Assembly (NCBI RefSeq): GCF_004762035.2
Contig: NZ_SIJK02000004.1
Location: 47,070-111,069, forward strand
Reading direction: 5' to 3'
Origin: Candidatus Chloroploca mongolica
GTDB lineage: Bacteria > Chloroflexota > Chloroflexia > Chloroflexales > Chloroflexaceae
Length of the DNA stretch: 64,000 bases
Of this stretch, positions 35,253 to 44,310 are shown piece after piece. The position numbers and the translations under genes are program-made. Every line of letters starts with the position of its first letter. Position 1 is the stretch's first letter. The notes under the pieces are model-generated. The model was not told the DNA's origin. It did no database searches and saw only the letters and a list, made by a program, of their open reading frames with translations.

Positions 35253-36002
35253 ATGGTAGCAACTTCAGTCGACCCGATGATCAGGATCGAGAACGTCTCG
35301 AAGTTTTATGGTCATTTTCGGGCGCTTGACCAGGTCAGTCTTGATGTGCAGGCGGGTGAGGTGTTGATGATTGTTGGCCCGTCGGGGTCAGGTAAATCAA
35401 CGTTGTTGCGCTGTATCAATCACCTTGAAGTGCCCGACGCCGGGCGTATTGTTGTTGATGGCATTCTGGTCGATAATGATGAGAAGCATATCAATGCGGT
35501 GCGCGCCGAGGTGGGCATGGTTTTTCAGCGCTTCGAACTCTTTCCCCACCTGACTGTTATCGACAATATTTGTCTGGCTCAGCAGAAGGTGCGCCGTCGC
35601 TCGCGGGCCGAGAGTCAAACGATTGCGCGTGCTTTGCTCGAGAAAGTTGGCATTCCCGAACAGGCGCAGAAGTATCCCGAGCAACTCTCGGGTGGTCAAC
35701 AGCAGCGGGTAGCGATTGCCAGGGCGCTGGCGATGCAACCCAAGATTATGCTCTTTGATGAGCCGACGTCGGCCCTTGATCCCGAGATGATCAAAGAGGT
35801 GCTTGATGTGATGCTCGCACTCGCCCACGAAGGGATGACGATGGTCGTGGTCTCGCACGAGATGGGGTTTGCGCGCAATGCGGCGCACCGGGTCGCTTTT
35901 ATGGATCAGGGCCGGATTGTGGAACAGGGCCCGCCCGACAAGATCTTTGGCACGCCGCAACACGATCGCACCCAACTCTTTTTGTCACGTATTCTGCATT
36001 GA
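35253..36002 (+). CDS. Polar amino-acid ABC transporter ATPase (GlnQ-like)
   Basis: A 249-residue ABC ATPase: Walker [11 protein letters not shown], signature [15 protein letters not shown], Walker [13 protein letters not shown] and switch His VVSHEMG. It is close to GlnQ/HisP ATPases that power amino-acid import. ATG 35253 is used, with a GTG one codon earlier. It ends only 6 nt from the stop of a convergent lipoprotein gene. Confidence 0.94.
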   Translation: MVATSVDPMIRIENVSKFYGHFRALDQVSLDVQAGEVLMIVGPSGSGKSTLLRCINHLEVPDAGRIVVDGILVDNDEKHINAVRAEVGMVFQRFELFPHLTVIDNICLAQQKVRRRSRAESQTIARALLEKVGIPEQAQKYPEQLSGGQQQRVAIARALAMQPKIMLFDEPTSALDPEMIKEVLDVMLALAHEGMTMVVVSHEMGFARNAAHRVAFMDQGRIVEQGPPDKIFGTPQHDRTQLFLSRILH

Positions 36003-36008
36003 GGTCTG

Positions 36009-36731
36009 CTACCGCACTTCGATGATGAGCGGGTAGAGGGTTGTGTTGCGCCAGATGCCGAGGATTTCGACTGGGCCAAAGACGATGCGTCCGTCGTTAC
36101 TGGTGGTGAGTTGCTGTCGTACGGCTTCGTCGCGCAAGGGGTCGCTGAGCTTGATCTGGCGTGCATTGTCGGCAGGAACGCCGCCTGATCCGAGCCGCTC
36201 GACCAGCAGGGCGCTTTGCGGTGAGGCGAGCAGTTCGCCACTGAGGCGTACTGGTTGCCCACTATAGAGCGCACTGTTGCGCAAGAGCAGATCGATAGTC
36301 AAATCACGTGATGAACGTGGGGTTAGGGTTGGTGAGTTCAGGCGGTACGCATACGCCCCCGCAGGCCCGAAGGTGCCCGGGCCTTCAAGGATGCCGCGAG
36401 CTTCAACGACAAGATAGCTGAGTTCTCCCAGGCGGACTGGCGCTGGTTCGGGGGGCAGCGGGGGCACCTGATCAAGCCAGATTAGTGCGGTGCCAACTGG
36501 CTGCGGCATTGCCCCACTGACACTCAGCCCGTCGGTGAGCAGTGCCCCTTCAGCGCTCAGCACAAGCAAGCCAATGGTCTCGATCACCCCTGGTTGCGGC
36601 TCGGCCAGGATTTCACCAACGACTGGCACCGTTGGCGCTGGCAGCATCGTTGGGGCCGGTGTGGGCTCTCTGCTGCAGGCAGGTAACAGAAGTAGTAGCC
36701 CACAGAACAAAAACGCGAGTCGTGAAAGCAT
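36009..36731 (-). CDS. Lipoprotein of unknown function
   Basis: A 240-residue protein with a signal peptide and lipobox LLLLLPAC at residues 12-19, then a Pro/Thr-rich linker. The body is beta-rich with no motif I recognise; PPLPPEPAPVRLGELSYLVV and a DLLLRNSALYSGQPVRLSGE segment stand out. It ends a minus-strand run after ribF and may be anchored outside the cytoplasmic membrane. No function is assigned. Confidence 0.65.
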   Translation of the reverse strand: MLSRLAFLFCGLLLLLPACSREPTPAPTMLPAPTVPVVGEILAEPQPGVIETIGLLVLSAEGALLTDGLSVSGAMPQPVGTALIWLDQVPPLPPEPAPVRLGELSYLVVEARGILEGPGTFGPAGAYAYRLNSPTLTPRSSRDLTIDLLLRNSALYSGQPVRLSGELLASPQSALLVERLGSGGVPADNARQIKLSDPLRDEAVRQQLTTSNDGRIVFGPVEILGIWRNTTLYPLIIEVR

Positions 36732-36792
36732 AGTTCAGAAAGATAGCGCGATCGCCATCTGGTAATCTGCGGTGTGCCATGCGGCCCCCTGG

Positions 36793-37710
36793 TTACCCAA
36801 GGAGGGCGCGAGTGCGTGCTACATCCTGGGCAATCTGGCTTACCAGGGCCTCAATGCCACTGAACTTCTGTTCGCCGCGCAGATAATGGAGAAATTCAAG
36901 GCGTATCGTTTGCCCATAGAGATCCCCACTCCAGGCGAGCAGGTGGGACTCGACGGTGCGTCGCACACCATCAAAGGTTGGACGCAGCCCGATATTGGTT
37001 ACGGCCGGCCATCGCATCTGCTCAATGATGACGTGGCAGGCATAGACCCCATCGGCAGGCAGCAACCGACCTTCGGCAAGCTGCAGGTTGGCCGTGGGAA
37101 AACCGATGGTGCGGCCACGTTGATCCCCCTTGATGACGGTACCCTGGAGGGCAAAGGGCCGCCCTAGCAATTGCCCAGCTATGCCTACCTCGCCCTGATC
37201 CAGCAGTTCACGTACGCGTGAGGCACTGACCGGGGTTCCTTCGATCACAAGTTGACGAACAGTGCCCACGGCAAACCCCAGGTTGGCCCCGATCTGCATC
37301 AGACTGGCTACGTCACCACTGCGCCCGCGACCCATGGCAAAACCTTCGCCCACCCAGAGTTCACGCAGTTGCACCGCTTCGGCAATGGTTCCCATATAGA
37401 TCTCGGCACTGGTACGCCGGGTCTCTTCAGTAAAAGGGGCGATAATGAGCAGATCGGGCGCATACTGTTCAATCAGTGCGATCTTTTCATCAAGGGTGGT
37501 AAGCAAACGAACCGGTTGATCCGGGCGAAGCACCGTGTTTGGATGAGGTTCCCAGGTCAACACGGCACTACAGAAATCGAGGGTTCTAGCTCGTTCGACC
37601 GTGGTTTTGATCAGTTGCTGGTGGCCCAGATGCAACCCGTCAAACTTGCCCATCGTAAGAATTGTTGAACGCCTGGTGTGTCCAGGTTTGAGCGTACCGA
37701 CAACTTCCAC
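36793..37710 (-). CDS. ribF: Bifunctional riboflavin kinase / FAD synthetase
   Basis: A 305-residue RibF. The N-terminal FAD synthetase domain has LTMGKFDGLHLGHQQLI (nucleotidyltransferase HXGH-like) and GRGRSGDV. The C-terminal riboflavin kinase domain has LQGTVIKGDQRGRTIGFPTA and VTNIGLRPTFDG. It makes FMN and FAD. It follows the HD-GYP gene on the minus strand, 36 nt away. Confidence 0.93.
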   Translation of the reverse strand: MEVVGTLKPGHTRRSTILTMGKFDGLHLGHQQLIKTTVERARTLDFCSAVLTWEPHPNTVLRPDQPVRLLTTLDEKIALIEQYAPDLLIIAPFTEETRRTSAEIYMGTIAEAVQLRELWVGEGFAMGRGRSGDVASLMQIGANLGFAVGTVRQLVIEGTPVSASRVRELLDQGEVGIAGQLLGRPFALQGTVIKGDQRGRTIGFPTANLQLAEGRLLPADGVYACHVIIEQMRWPAVTNIGLRPTFDGVRRTVESHLLAWSGDLYGQTIRLEFLHYLRGEQKFSGIEALVSQIAQDVARTRALLG

Positions 37711-37746
37711 AGCGATGCTCCCGGCCAGGAACGACTTACAACCATC

Positions 37747-40272
37747 TTAGTGTACCATAACTGGTGCCCCGGCTTGATCAAGCATCGCCAGGAAGGTCTT
37801 GACGACCCACGGATCAAACATGCTGCCTGCCTGAGCCTCAATATACTCACGGACTGCCTGGTGGCTCAAGGCTGCGCGATAGGGTCGATCTGACGTGAGG
37901 GCATCCCAGACATCAACAATGGTAAAGATGCGTGCCGCCAGGGGAATCTCGTCACCCTTCAGTCCTCGTGGATAGCCGCTGCCGTCCCAGTGTTCGTGAT
38001 GGCAGTAGGGGATCGCGAGGGCGGGCCTCAGAAAAGCGATTGGTTGCAAGAGTTGATAGGCATATTCAGGATGGCGGCGCATGATCTGCCATTCGTGGTC
38101 GGTCAGTGGCCCGGGTTTGTGCAGGATAGCATCGGGAATGCCAATCTTGCCAATATCGTGCAAGAGCGCCCCGCGGCGCACATGCTCCAACTCTTCTTCA
38201 TTGAACCCGAGTGCCTGGGCGAGTTGGAGGGTCAGCAGGGTCACGCGACTGCTATGGCCTTCGGTCTCGCGGTCACGGAGGTCGAGCGCCTGTGACCAGC
38301 CTGCCAGCGTGCTATCGTATGATGCGATCAAGGCATCGTGAGCGGTACGTAACGCCGCTTCTGCTTCTTTGCGTTCGGTGATATCCTGCTTGATCGCCAC
38401 AAAATGGGTGATGCCATTGCCATGCATCTGTACTGGGGTAATGACCTGCTCTTCGGCATAAATCGTGCCGTCACGCCGCCGATTGATGGTTTCACCCTGC
38501 CAGACCGTGCCGTCGAGAATCGTTGCCCAGAGCTGAGCATAGAATGAGGCATCTTGATGCCCTGACGAGAAAATTCTGGGATTCTGGCCCAACACTTCTT
38601 CGGCGGGGTAGCCGGTCAGCGTTGTAAAGGCAGGGTTCACCCATTGGATGGTTCCCTTCGTATCGGTAATCACAATCGCGTTGGCGACCGCCGCCAGCAC
38701 TTCGCCCTGAAGCCGGATCTGGGCTTCAGCGGCGCGACGTTGACTCAGGTCACGAATGACGCTGAGCAGCACCGATTCGCCTCCGTACCTCATGCTCGTG
38801 GTGCTCACCTCAACGGGAAAGGTTGAACCATCAGAGCGCTGATGCTCTGTTTCAAAGATGAGCCCAGCTGAGGCGGCGGCGGCCAACTGGCCTCCAAGGG
38901 TTGGACGCGTACTCGGAGCACGCAGGTCGTCGAGGGTGCATTGCAGCAACCTGGTGCGACTGTAGCCATACACTTCTTCTGCGGCTGCGTTGGCTTCGAT
39001 GATTCGTCGATCGGCTTTGCGCACAAAGAGCACAATATCGTGCATGTTTTCCGAGAGCAACCGATAGCGCTCGAGGATCGCCTGGGCCTCGATGCGGGCG
39101 GTGATGTCGCGGGCGACGCCTTCAAGCGCCGCGAAATGTCCTTGCTTATCGTAGATCCGTGTATGATGCTGTTCGATCCAGATGATCGCGCCATTTTTGT
39201 GTAACCAGCGCAAGGTCAGCGGGCCATCTGTGCGCGCCTGACTATTCAGCATTGCCTCGAAGTGGGGGCGGTCGTCGGGATGCACAATGTCTATGCAGAG
39301 GTTAGGGTCGCGGTAATAGTCTTCCGGTGTATAGCCGGTGATGCTACTGATGGCAGGGCTGATATATTCGGTGAAGCGGTGAGGATGCAGACTAAGACGA
39401 TAGATGGCGTCAGGTGCATATTCGGCCAGGGTGCGGAAGCGCCGCTCACTCCTTTCCAGGGCTTCGACGGCATTGCGTCGCTCGCGCTCGCGGTAGGCTG
39501 ACTCGATGGCAAAGGCCAGGTCATCGGCAAAGACCGTGAGCAGGCTTAGTTCCTCCGGGCTAAAGGTACGTGGCTGGTCGACATAACAGCAGAAGGCCCC
39601 GACGATCTTCTCCTCGACCCATAACGGAAAGGCTGCTGATGACCGCAGGCCATGGGCTTCGTACCGCGTTCGCCAGAGCGCCATGTAGTCGGCTGTCTGG
39701 ACATCAACACAAATGCGAGGTTCACCACTGCGTAACGCCATCCCAAGGGGGCTTGTCATATGCGCATCATCGGTTGTGTCAAGGACGAGTTGATCGAGAA
39801 ACGCTGTTCGCCCCCAGGCCGCGAGTGGGTAGATGCGGCTGGTTTCACCATCGATCAGTGCAACCCACGCCAGTTGAAAGCCGCCCCGTTCGGCGGCAAT
39901 GCGACATGCTTGTTGTGCAATCGTGGTCGGATTGCGTTCGTAGATGATCGCCCGATTGACCGCAAAGAGCAGTTCGTAGAGACGTGTGGTCTGTTTGATC
40001 GTTCTGGTAAGGCGTAGGGCGAGGAAGGTGATCAGAATGGTCGTGATGCTAATGAAGCCGAGCCCTTTGAGCATGCTGACCTGAATCAGGGTCTGTTCGT
40101 TCAGCACCAAACGGAGCAGGATCCAGTCTGAGAGTATGATCCAGGCAAAGGAGACCACAAAGTAGATGCCTCCTATCCAGAGAGCTTGATGCCAGAGTGG
40201 CGGCCCCCGGTCTTGATCGAAGCGATGATGTTCATGTGCTTCCTGGGTTGGCTTTTCTCTTTTACCCGCCAT
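37747..40272 (-). CDS. Membrane GAF-PAS3-HD-GYP c-di-GMP phosphodiesterase
   Basis: An 841-residue sensor. Two membrane helices (about residues 30-50 and 68-90) are followed by a GAF domain (about 95-255), three PAS/PAC units (about 270-390, 395-510, 515-635, each ending near a RDIT/RDLS/QDIT motif) and an HD-GYP domain (about 650-840). The HD-GYP residues are intact: HDIGKIGIPD, CHHEHWDGSGYPRGLKGDEI and VDVWDALTSDRPYR. It should cleave c-di-GMP in response to a signal, possibly redox or light-related, sensed by GAF/PAS. It lies 24 nt from pyrE. Confidence 0.9.
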   Translation of the reverse strand: MAGKREKPTQEAHEHHRFDQDRGPPLWHQALWIGGIYFVVSFAWIILSDWILLRLVLNEQTLIQVSMLKGLGFISITTILITFLALRLTRTIKQTTRLYELLFAVNRAIIYERNPTTIAQQACRIAAERGGFQLAWVALIDGETSRIYPLAAWGRTAFLDQLVLDTTDDAHMTSPLGMALRSGEPRICVDVQTADYMALWRTRYEAHGLRSSAAFPLWVEEKIVGAFCCYVDQPRTFSPEELSLLTVFADDLAFAIESAYRERERRNAVEALERSERRFRTLAEYAPDAIYRLSLHPHRFTEYISPAISSITGYTPEDYYRDPNLCIDIVHPDDRPHFEAMLNSQARTDGPLTLRWLHKNGAIIWIEQHHTRIYDKQGHFAALEGVARDITARIEAQAILERYRLLSENMHDIVLFVRKADRRIIEANAAAEEVYGYSRTRLLQCTLDDLRAPSTRPTLGGQLAAAASAGLIFETEHQRSDGSTFPVEVSTTSMRYGGESVLLSVIRDLSQRRAAEAQIRLQGEVLAAVANAIVITDTKGTIQWVNPAFTTLTGYPAEEVLGQNPRIFSSGHQDASFYAQLWATILDGTVWQGETINRRRDGTIYAEEQVITPVQMHGNGITHFVAIKQDITERKEAEAALRTAHDALIASYDSTLAGWSQALDLRDRETEGHSSRVTLLTLQLAQALGFNEEELEHVRRGALLHDIGKIGIPDAILHKPGPLTDHEWQIMRRHPEYAYQLLQPIAFLRPALAIPYCHHEHWDGSGYPRGLKGDEIPLAARIFTIVDVWDALTSDRPYRAALSHQAVREYIEAQAGSMFDPWVVKTFLAMLDQAGAPVMVH

Positions 40273-40296
40273 AGCTTTTATCCATATGTGCCTGTG

Positions 40297-40968
40297 TTAT
40301 TCAACCTTAAAACTTTCTGGTTGCTCCACGTGCGCTACGTGCTGGTTGGCAAGGAACGCGGCACCTTTGCCGAGGCGTGTATTGATGGGTTGGCCTGCTG
40401 CGCAGAGCGGGCATGCCTCAGCGTCAAAACTCTCAAGTGGTACGCTCGTTAGGCAAAAGAGGTCGGGTGCATCAATGGCGGCGGCAGTGATGCCCCCGCG
40501 ATTGCAGAGTGCTCCGACGCCTACGACGGTGCCACCGACGGCCCTGACCGCCTCGATCACCATGCGTACCGAGCCACCGGTCGTCAGGATATCTTCGACG
40601 ACCAGTATCCGCTGAGCGCGAATGAGATCATCGTACCCCCGACGAAAACTCCGTTGTTTGCTTGCTCCGCTCACTTCTTCCTCGGCATAGACCGCCAGGA
40701 TATCGCGGTTGTTTAGCCTGCTCAGATGATGCGCCGTCCACTGGGCCATAATGACGCCACCGACGGTTGGCCCGGCTACCACATCAATCGCTGCGCCCGC
40801 AAAATGGTGCGCCAGCCGCGCACACACGGCGCTCGTTGCCCCCGTATGCGGATAGAGCGCGTCTTTGTTGACATAACTGCTGCCGTGGCGGCCCGAGGTA
40901 TAGACCAGGTGGTCATTGGTGATCAAAGCACCGACCTCGGCGAGGGTGACGAGAAGATCCTGTTCCAT
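40297..40968 (-). CDS. pyrE: Orotate phosphoribosyltransferase
   Basis: A 223-residue PyrE that converts orotate and PRPP to OMP. It contains GSSYVNKDALYPH, GPTVGGVIMAQ, and the PRPP loop RILVVEDILTTGGSVRMVIE. A C-terminal CPLCAAGQPINTR section has an extra Cys pair. It follows pyrF by 18 nt. The HD-GYP sensor lies immediately downstream. Confidence 0.92.
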   Translation of the reverse strand: MEQDLLVTLAEVGALITNDHLVYTSGRHGSSYVNKDALYPHTGATSAVCARLAHHFAGAAIDVVAGPTVGGVIMAQWTAHHLSRLNNRDILAVYAEEEVSGASKQRSFRRGYDDLIRAQRILVVEDILTTGGSVRMVIEAVRAVGGTVVGVGALCNRGGITAAAIDAPDLFCLTSVPLESFDAEACPLCAAGQPINTRLGKGAAFLANQHVAHVEQPESFKVE

Positions 40969-40986
40969 AAGCTATCGTTTCTTTGT

Positions 40987-41706
40987 TCAACGGGCGAGTT
41001 CAGTGACGATACGGGCGGCAGCGGCGACAGGATCATCTGCTGCCGTGATTGGTCGTCCCACCACGAGATAGTCAGCTCCGGCTGCAATGGCCTCGGTAGG
41101 CGTCATCACGCGACGTTGGTCATCGCGTGCAGCCCAGGTCGGGCGTACGCCTGGGGTCACAATCAGTAACTCGGGGCCACAGGCTGCACGAATTGCTGCG
41201 ACTTCGTGCGGTGAAGCGACGACTCCGTCGAGCCCACACGCTTGCGCGAGGCGTGCGAGATGGACAACATGGGTTTCGAGGTCGGCCCCAACGCCGAGTT
41301 CATTGTGCAGTGCCTCTCCATCAATGCTCGTCAGCACCGTGACGCCAAGCAAGAGCGGGCGTTGGGGCGCGGCGTGGGCCGCAGCGACGGCGGCTCGCAG
41401 CATAGCGGCCCCGCCCTGGCAGTGCAAGGTGAGCATGCGCACGGCTGAGCCCAGTTCACAGACGGCGCGCACACTTGCTGCCACGGTGTTTGGGATATCG
41501 TGGAGTTTCAGATCAAGAAAGAGTGCGCCCCCCGCCTTGCCCACAGCTTCGACAACCTGTGGGGTGCCTAGCGCAGTGCAGAGTTCGAGCCCCACCTTGA
41601 AACCGCCAACATATGGTTGAAGCAGGCCGACTAGATTGAGGGCCGTTTCGATCGTCGCTACATCCAGCGCTACAAGGATGGGTTGTTCAATGCTGCGCGC
41701 ACTCAT
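40987..41706 (-). CDS. pyrF: Orotidine 5'-phosphate decarboxylase
   Basis: A 239-residue PyrF with [10 protein letters not shown], the catalytic [18 protein letters not shown] motif (D-x-K-x-x-D), TVLTSIDG, and VTPGVRP. It completes UMP synthesis after PyrE. The start overlaps the pyrD stop by 4 nt (ATGA), so the two are probably coupled. Confidence 0.93.
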   Translation of the reverse strand: MSARSIEQPILVALDVATIETALNLVGLLQPYVGGFKVGLELCTALGTPQVVEAVGKAGGALFLDLKLHDIPNTVAASVRAVCELGSAVRMLTLHCQGGAAMLRAAVAAAHAAPQRPLLLGVTVLTSIDGEALHNELGVGADLETHVVHLARLAQACGLDGVVASPHEVAAIRAACGPELLIVTPGVRPTWAARDDQRRVMTPTEAIAAGADYLVVGRPITAADDPVAAAARIVTELAR

Positions 41707-42764
41707 CGTACTCTCCTCGCGAGGGTCTGTTTGATCTGGCGGGGCAATCCCGGACCCTGATAGACGAGCCCCGTATAGATCTGGACGAGGCTTGCTCCGG
41801 CCTCAACCATGCGGAGGGCATCCTCGCCACAGGCAATGCCCCCAACCCCAATGATCGGCAGAGCACCCCCGGTTTCACGGGCTATAAAGCGAACGACAGC
41901 GAGCGCCTTGGCGGCGAGTGGTCGCCCACTTAGGCCACCGGTTTCACCTCGCAGCGCTGCATTTTGCTCAGACAGGCCCTCGCGGCTCAGGGTGGTATTC
42001 GTGGCAATGACGCCGCTGATCGCGTGGGTTGCGCAGACGTCTAGCACTTCACCAAGGGCCGACTCACTCAGATCTGGTGCGATCTTGACCAGGATTGGCC
42101 GGGGTTGGCTGGCCTCATGTGCGGCCAGTTGGCGATTCTCGTGCGTGAGCGTGGCGAGCAACGCATCCAACTGGGCGCGATCCTGCAGGCTCCGTAGTCC
42201 GGGTGTATTGGGTGAACTGACGTTGACCGCAACATAGCTTGCATAGGGAAAGAGCGCCGTGAAAGAGGCGACATAATCTTCAATTGCGTGCTCAAGCGGG
42301 GTCTGTTTCGACTTGCCAATGCTGATGCCAAGCGGAATAGAGAGCGTCCCGAGTTGCTTGAGGCGTAGGGCAAGCGCATCGGCCCCGTGATTATTGAAGC
42401 CCATCCGATTGATAATGGCTTCATCTTTGATGAGACGGAAGAGCCGCGGACGTGGATTACCGGGTTGGGCATGGTGAGTGACTGTTCCGACCTCAACAAA
42501 ACCAAAACCGAGCGCGGCCCAGGCAGGCAACGCAACCCCATCTTTATCCATACCGGCGGCGAGGCCGACAGGGTTGGGAAAAGGCACCCCGAAAATCGTA
42601 CGTGCCAGTGATGGGAGGTGATCGGCATACAAACGCTGCATCAGGTGCAAAAGCATCCGCCGACGCGCAACCATTGCGAGCAACGCAAGCGTCCGTTCGT
42701 GTGCGCCTTCGGCATCACCGCGATGCAAACGAAAGAGCACCGGTCGTAACACATACTGATACAT
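41703..42764 (-). CDS. pyrD: Dihydroorotate dehydrogenase (quinone, class 2)
   Basis: A 353-residue class 2 PyrD. The N-terminal hydrophobic/amphipathic region ([19 protein letters not shown]) binds the membrane and quinone. [35 protein letters not shown], the catalytic [11 protein letters not shown], and [20 protein letters not shown] follow. ATG 42764 is 4 nt after the upstream stop; an upstream in-frame stretch is not conserved. Confidence 0.94.
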   Translation of the reverse strand: MYQYVLRPVLFRLHRGDAEGAHERTLALLAMVARRRMLLHLMQRLYADHLPSLARTIFGVPFPNPVGLAAGMDKDGVALPAWAALGFGFVEVGTVTHHAQPGNPRPRLFRLIKDEAIINRMGFNNHGADALALRLKQLGTLSIPLGISIGKSKQTPLEHAIEDYVASFTALFPYASYVAVNVSSPNTPGLRSLQDRAQLDALLATLTHENRQLAAHEASQPRPILVKIAPDLSESALGEVLDVCATHAISGVIATNTTLSREGLSEQNAALRGETGGLSGRPLAAKALAVVRFIARETGGALPIIGVGGIACGEDALRMVEAGASLVQIYTGLVYQGPGLPRQIKQTLARRVR

Positions 42765-42768
42765 AACG

Positions 42769-43095
42769 TCAGAAAGGCTCAACGCCAGCCTCTGAGAGAC
42801 TATCAGCCAGGCGTTCGAGGTCGCCGATAGTACGTACGCGCCCAATACGCTCAAGCAGGCGTGAGCGCATCGCATCTTCAGCGATGACCGCCCGTTCGAG
42901 ATACTGACGCAGATAGATCTGGATCAACTCAAGTTGCGCTGGTGCGAGTTTCTCACCGCGCATATAGACCTCAATCGCCGCTGCCAGTGCCCCGGTTGTC
43001 TCCTCCATCCAGAAACGGGGTGGCTGTTCCACCGCAAAAGGATAAGGATACTCAAGATTTTCCACAAAGACCAGCGGCCCAATCTGTTCTTCCAT
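42769..43095 (-). CDS. Hypothetical protein in the pyr operon
   Basis: A 108-residue soluble, acidic, helical protein ([40 protein letters not shown]). I do not recognise the family. It precedes pyrD by 4 nt, so it is probably co-transcribed with the pyrimidine genes. A role there cannot be inferred from sequence. Confidence 0.6.
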   Translation of the reverse strand: MEEQIGPLVFVENLEYPYPFAVEQPPRFWMEETTGALAAAIEVYMRGEKLAPAQLELIQIYLRQYLERAVIAEDAMRSRLLERIGRVRTIGDLERLADSLSEAGVEPF

Positions 43096-43158
43096 ACGCT
43101 CAAAGACCCCGCAACTCGTATAGAACGCTGCGCAGAAGCCCGTGTGACCAGGCTTGCC

Positions 43159-44229
43159 TCAGCGCAATCTCATTCCCATCGCATCATACAAACGGTCAAA
43201 ATCAAAACTTGCCTCAAGCAATTCGGCAAAACGTTGCAGTTTGGCGGCCTGATGAAAGCGCACGCGCCCAAAGAGCCGCTCAGCCCGGTCGACGGTTGTC
43301 AGGGTATCGTCAGGGACAAGCACAATAGGCACCTGACGCTCGTTGGCGCGGTCGAGCACCTGGGGACTGGGGCGGAAATTCCCTGTCAACACGAGGGCCG
43401 TCGTACTTGTCTCAAGTGCAGCGAGTTGCAGGTCACTGCGATCACCGCCGGTAATCACAGCCTTATTGGCGCGGCGGCGGAAAAACGAAATACTCGCATC
43501 CGCGCCCATCGCCCCGATCATCAACGCCTCGACGGTTCGGGTACACCATGCTGGTTGCCCAATCAACTGCCCCCCGAGATGTTCGAGCAGTTCATTGACC
43601 GTCACACCGCCGAGGGTTGGATCGCGTGGCATCAAGCCAAAGACAGGGATGCCGCGTCGTTCGAGAAAGGGCATCACGCGACTCTGCACAAAGTCGAGAT
43701 GCGGCTCTTCGATCTGATTGATCAACACACCGAGCAAGCGATCACCGACATACCGTTGCACCGACAGGATCGTATCAACATTGAGGGTCGAGCGATAGCG
43801 CGTCACCAGGAGGGTTGGGGCCTGCAACAGATCGGTCACCTGGTCAGAGGTCAAATCAACCAGGGCGCCTTCAGACCAGGTATTGGTGCCTTCAAGCACC
43901 ACGATATCTTTATCGCGTGCAATAGACAGATACGCATCACGGAGCGTTCGCGCATAGGTTGCCGACTGCCCACGCAAAATCGACTCGACCACACCCGGTG
44001 TAATCAAGACCGGCGCGATATGTTCCAGGGAGGCTTCCAGCCCGAGGGTTCCGCGAATAAAGGCTGCATCCTCATCGATGGCTGCCTCGCGGGTATGCGC
44101 TACCGACACACTGACCGGCTTCATATACCCAATTCTGAAGCCATCCTGCTGCATCCGGCGCAGTAACCCGATACAGACAGCGCTTTTGCCCACAAACGTC
44201 TCTGTTGAGGCGACATAGAGCGTTGCCAT
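43159..44229 (-). CDS. Phosphotransacetylase-like protein with BioD-type and DRTGG domains
   Basis: A 356-residue protein. The N-terminal half is a P-loop dethiobiotin-synthetase-like fold (STETFVGKSAVCIGLLRRMQ). The C-terminal third is a DRTGG domain (KAVITGGDRSDLQLAALETS) typical of Pta N-terminal regions. The acetyltransferase domain itself is absent. It sits directly downstream of the ADP-forming acyl-CoA synthetase on the same strand, so it may regulate or bind acetyl-CoA or nucleotides for it. ATG 44229 follows a GGAGG-type site. A TATAAT box lies at 44266-44271 on the minus strand. Confidence 0.75.
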   Translation of the reverse strand: MATLYVASTETFVGKSAVCIGLLRRMQQDGFRIGYMKPVSVSVAHTREAAIDEDAAFIRGTLGLEASLEHIAPVLITPGVVESILRGQSATYARTLRDAYLSIARDKDIVVLEGTNTWSEGALVDLTSDQVTDLLQAPTLLVTRYRSTLNVDTILSVQRYVGDRLLGVLINQIEEPHLDFVQSRVMPFLERRGIPVFGLMPRDPTLGGVTVNELLEHLGGQLIGQPAWCTRTVEALMIGAMGADASISFFRRRANKAVITGGDRSDLQLAALETSTTALVLTGNFRPSPQVLDRANERQVPIVLVPDDTLTTVDRAERLFGRVRFHQAAKLQRFAELLEASFDFDRLYDAMGMRLR

Positions 44230-44310
44230 ACAAACCTCCGCAGGAGAGATGTCGTTCCTCCTGCTATTATAGACCCTCTTTTCACTTTTCGGGAGTAGCA
44301 AATGGGGCGC

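Noticed and set aside
42934..44166. A 410-codon plus-strand open frame opposite the DRTGG protein and its neighbour
   Set aside because: It is a shadow of two well-supported minus-strand genes.
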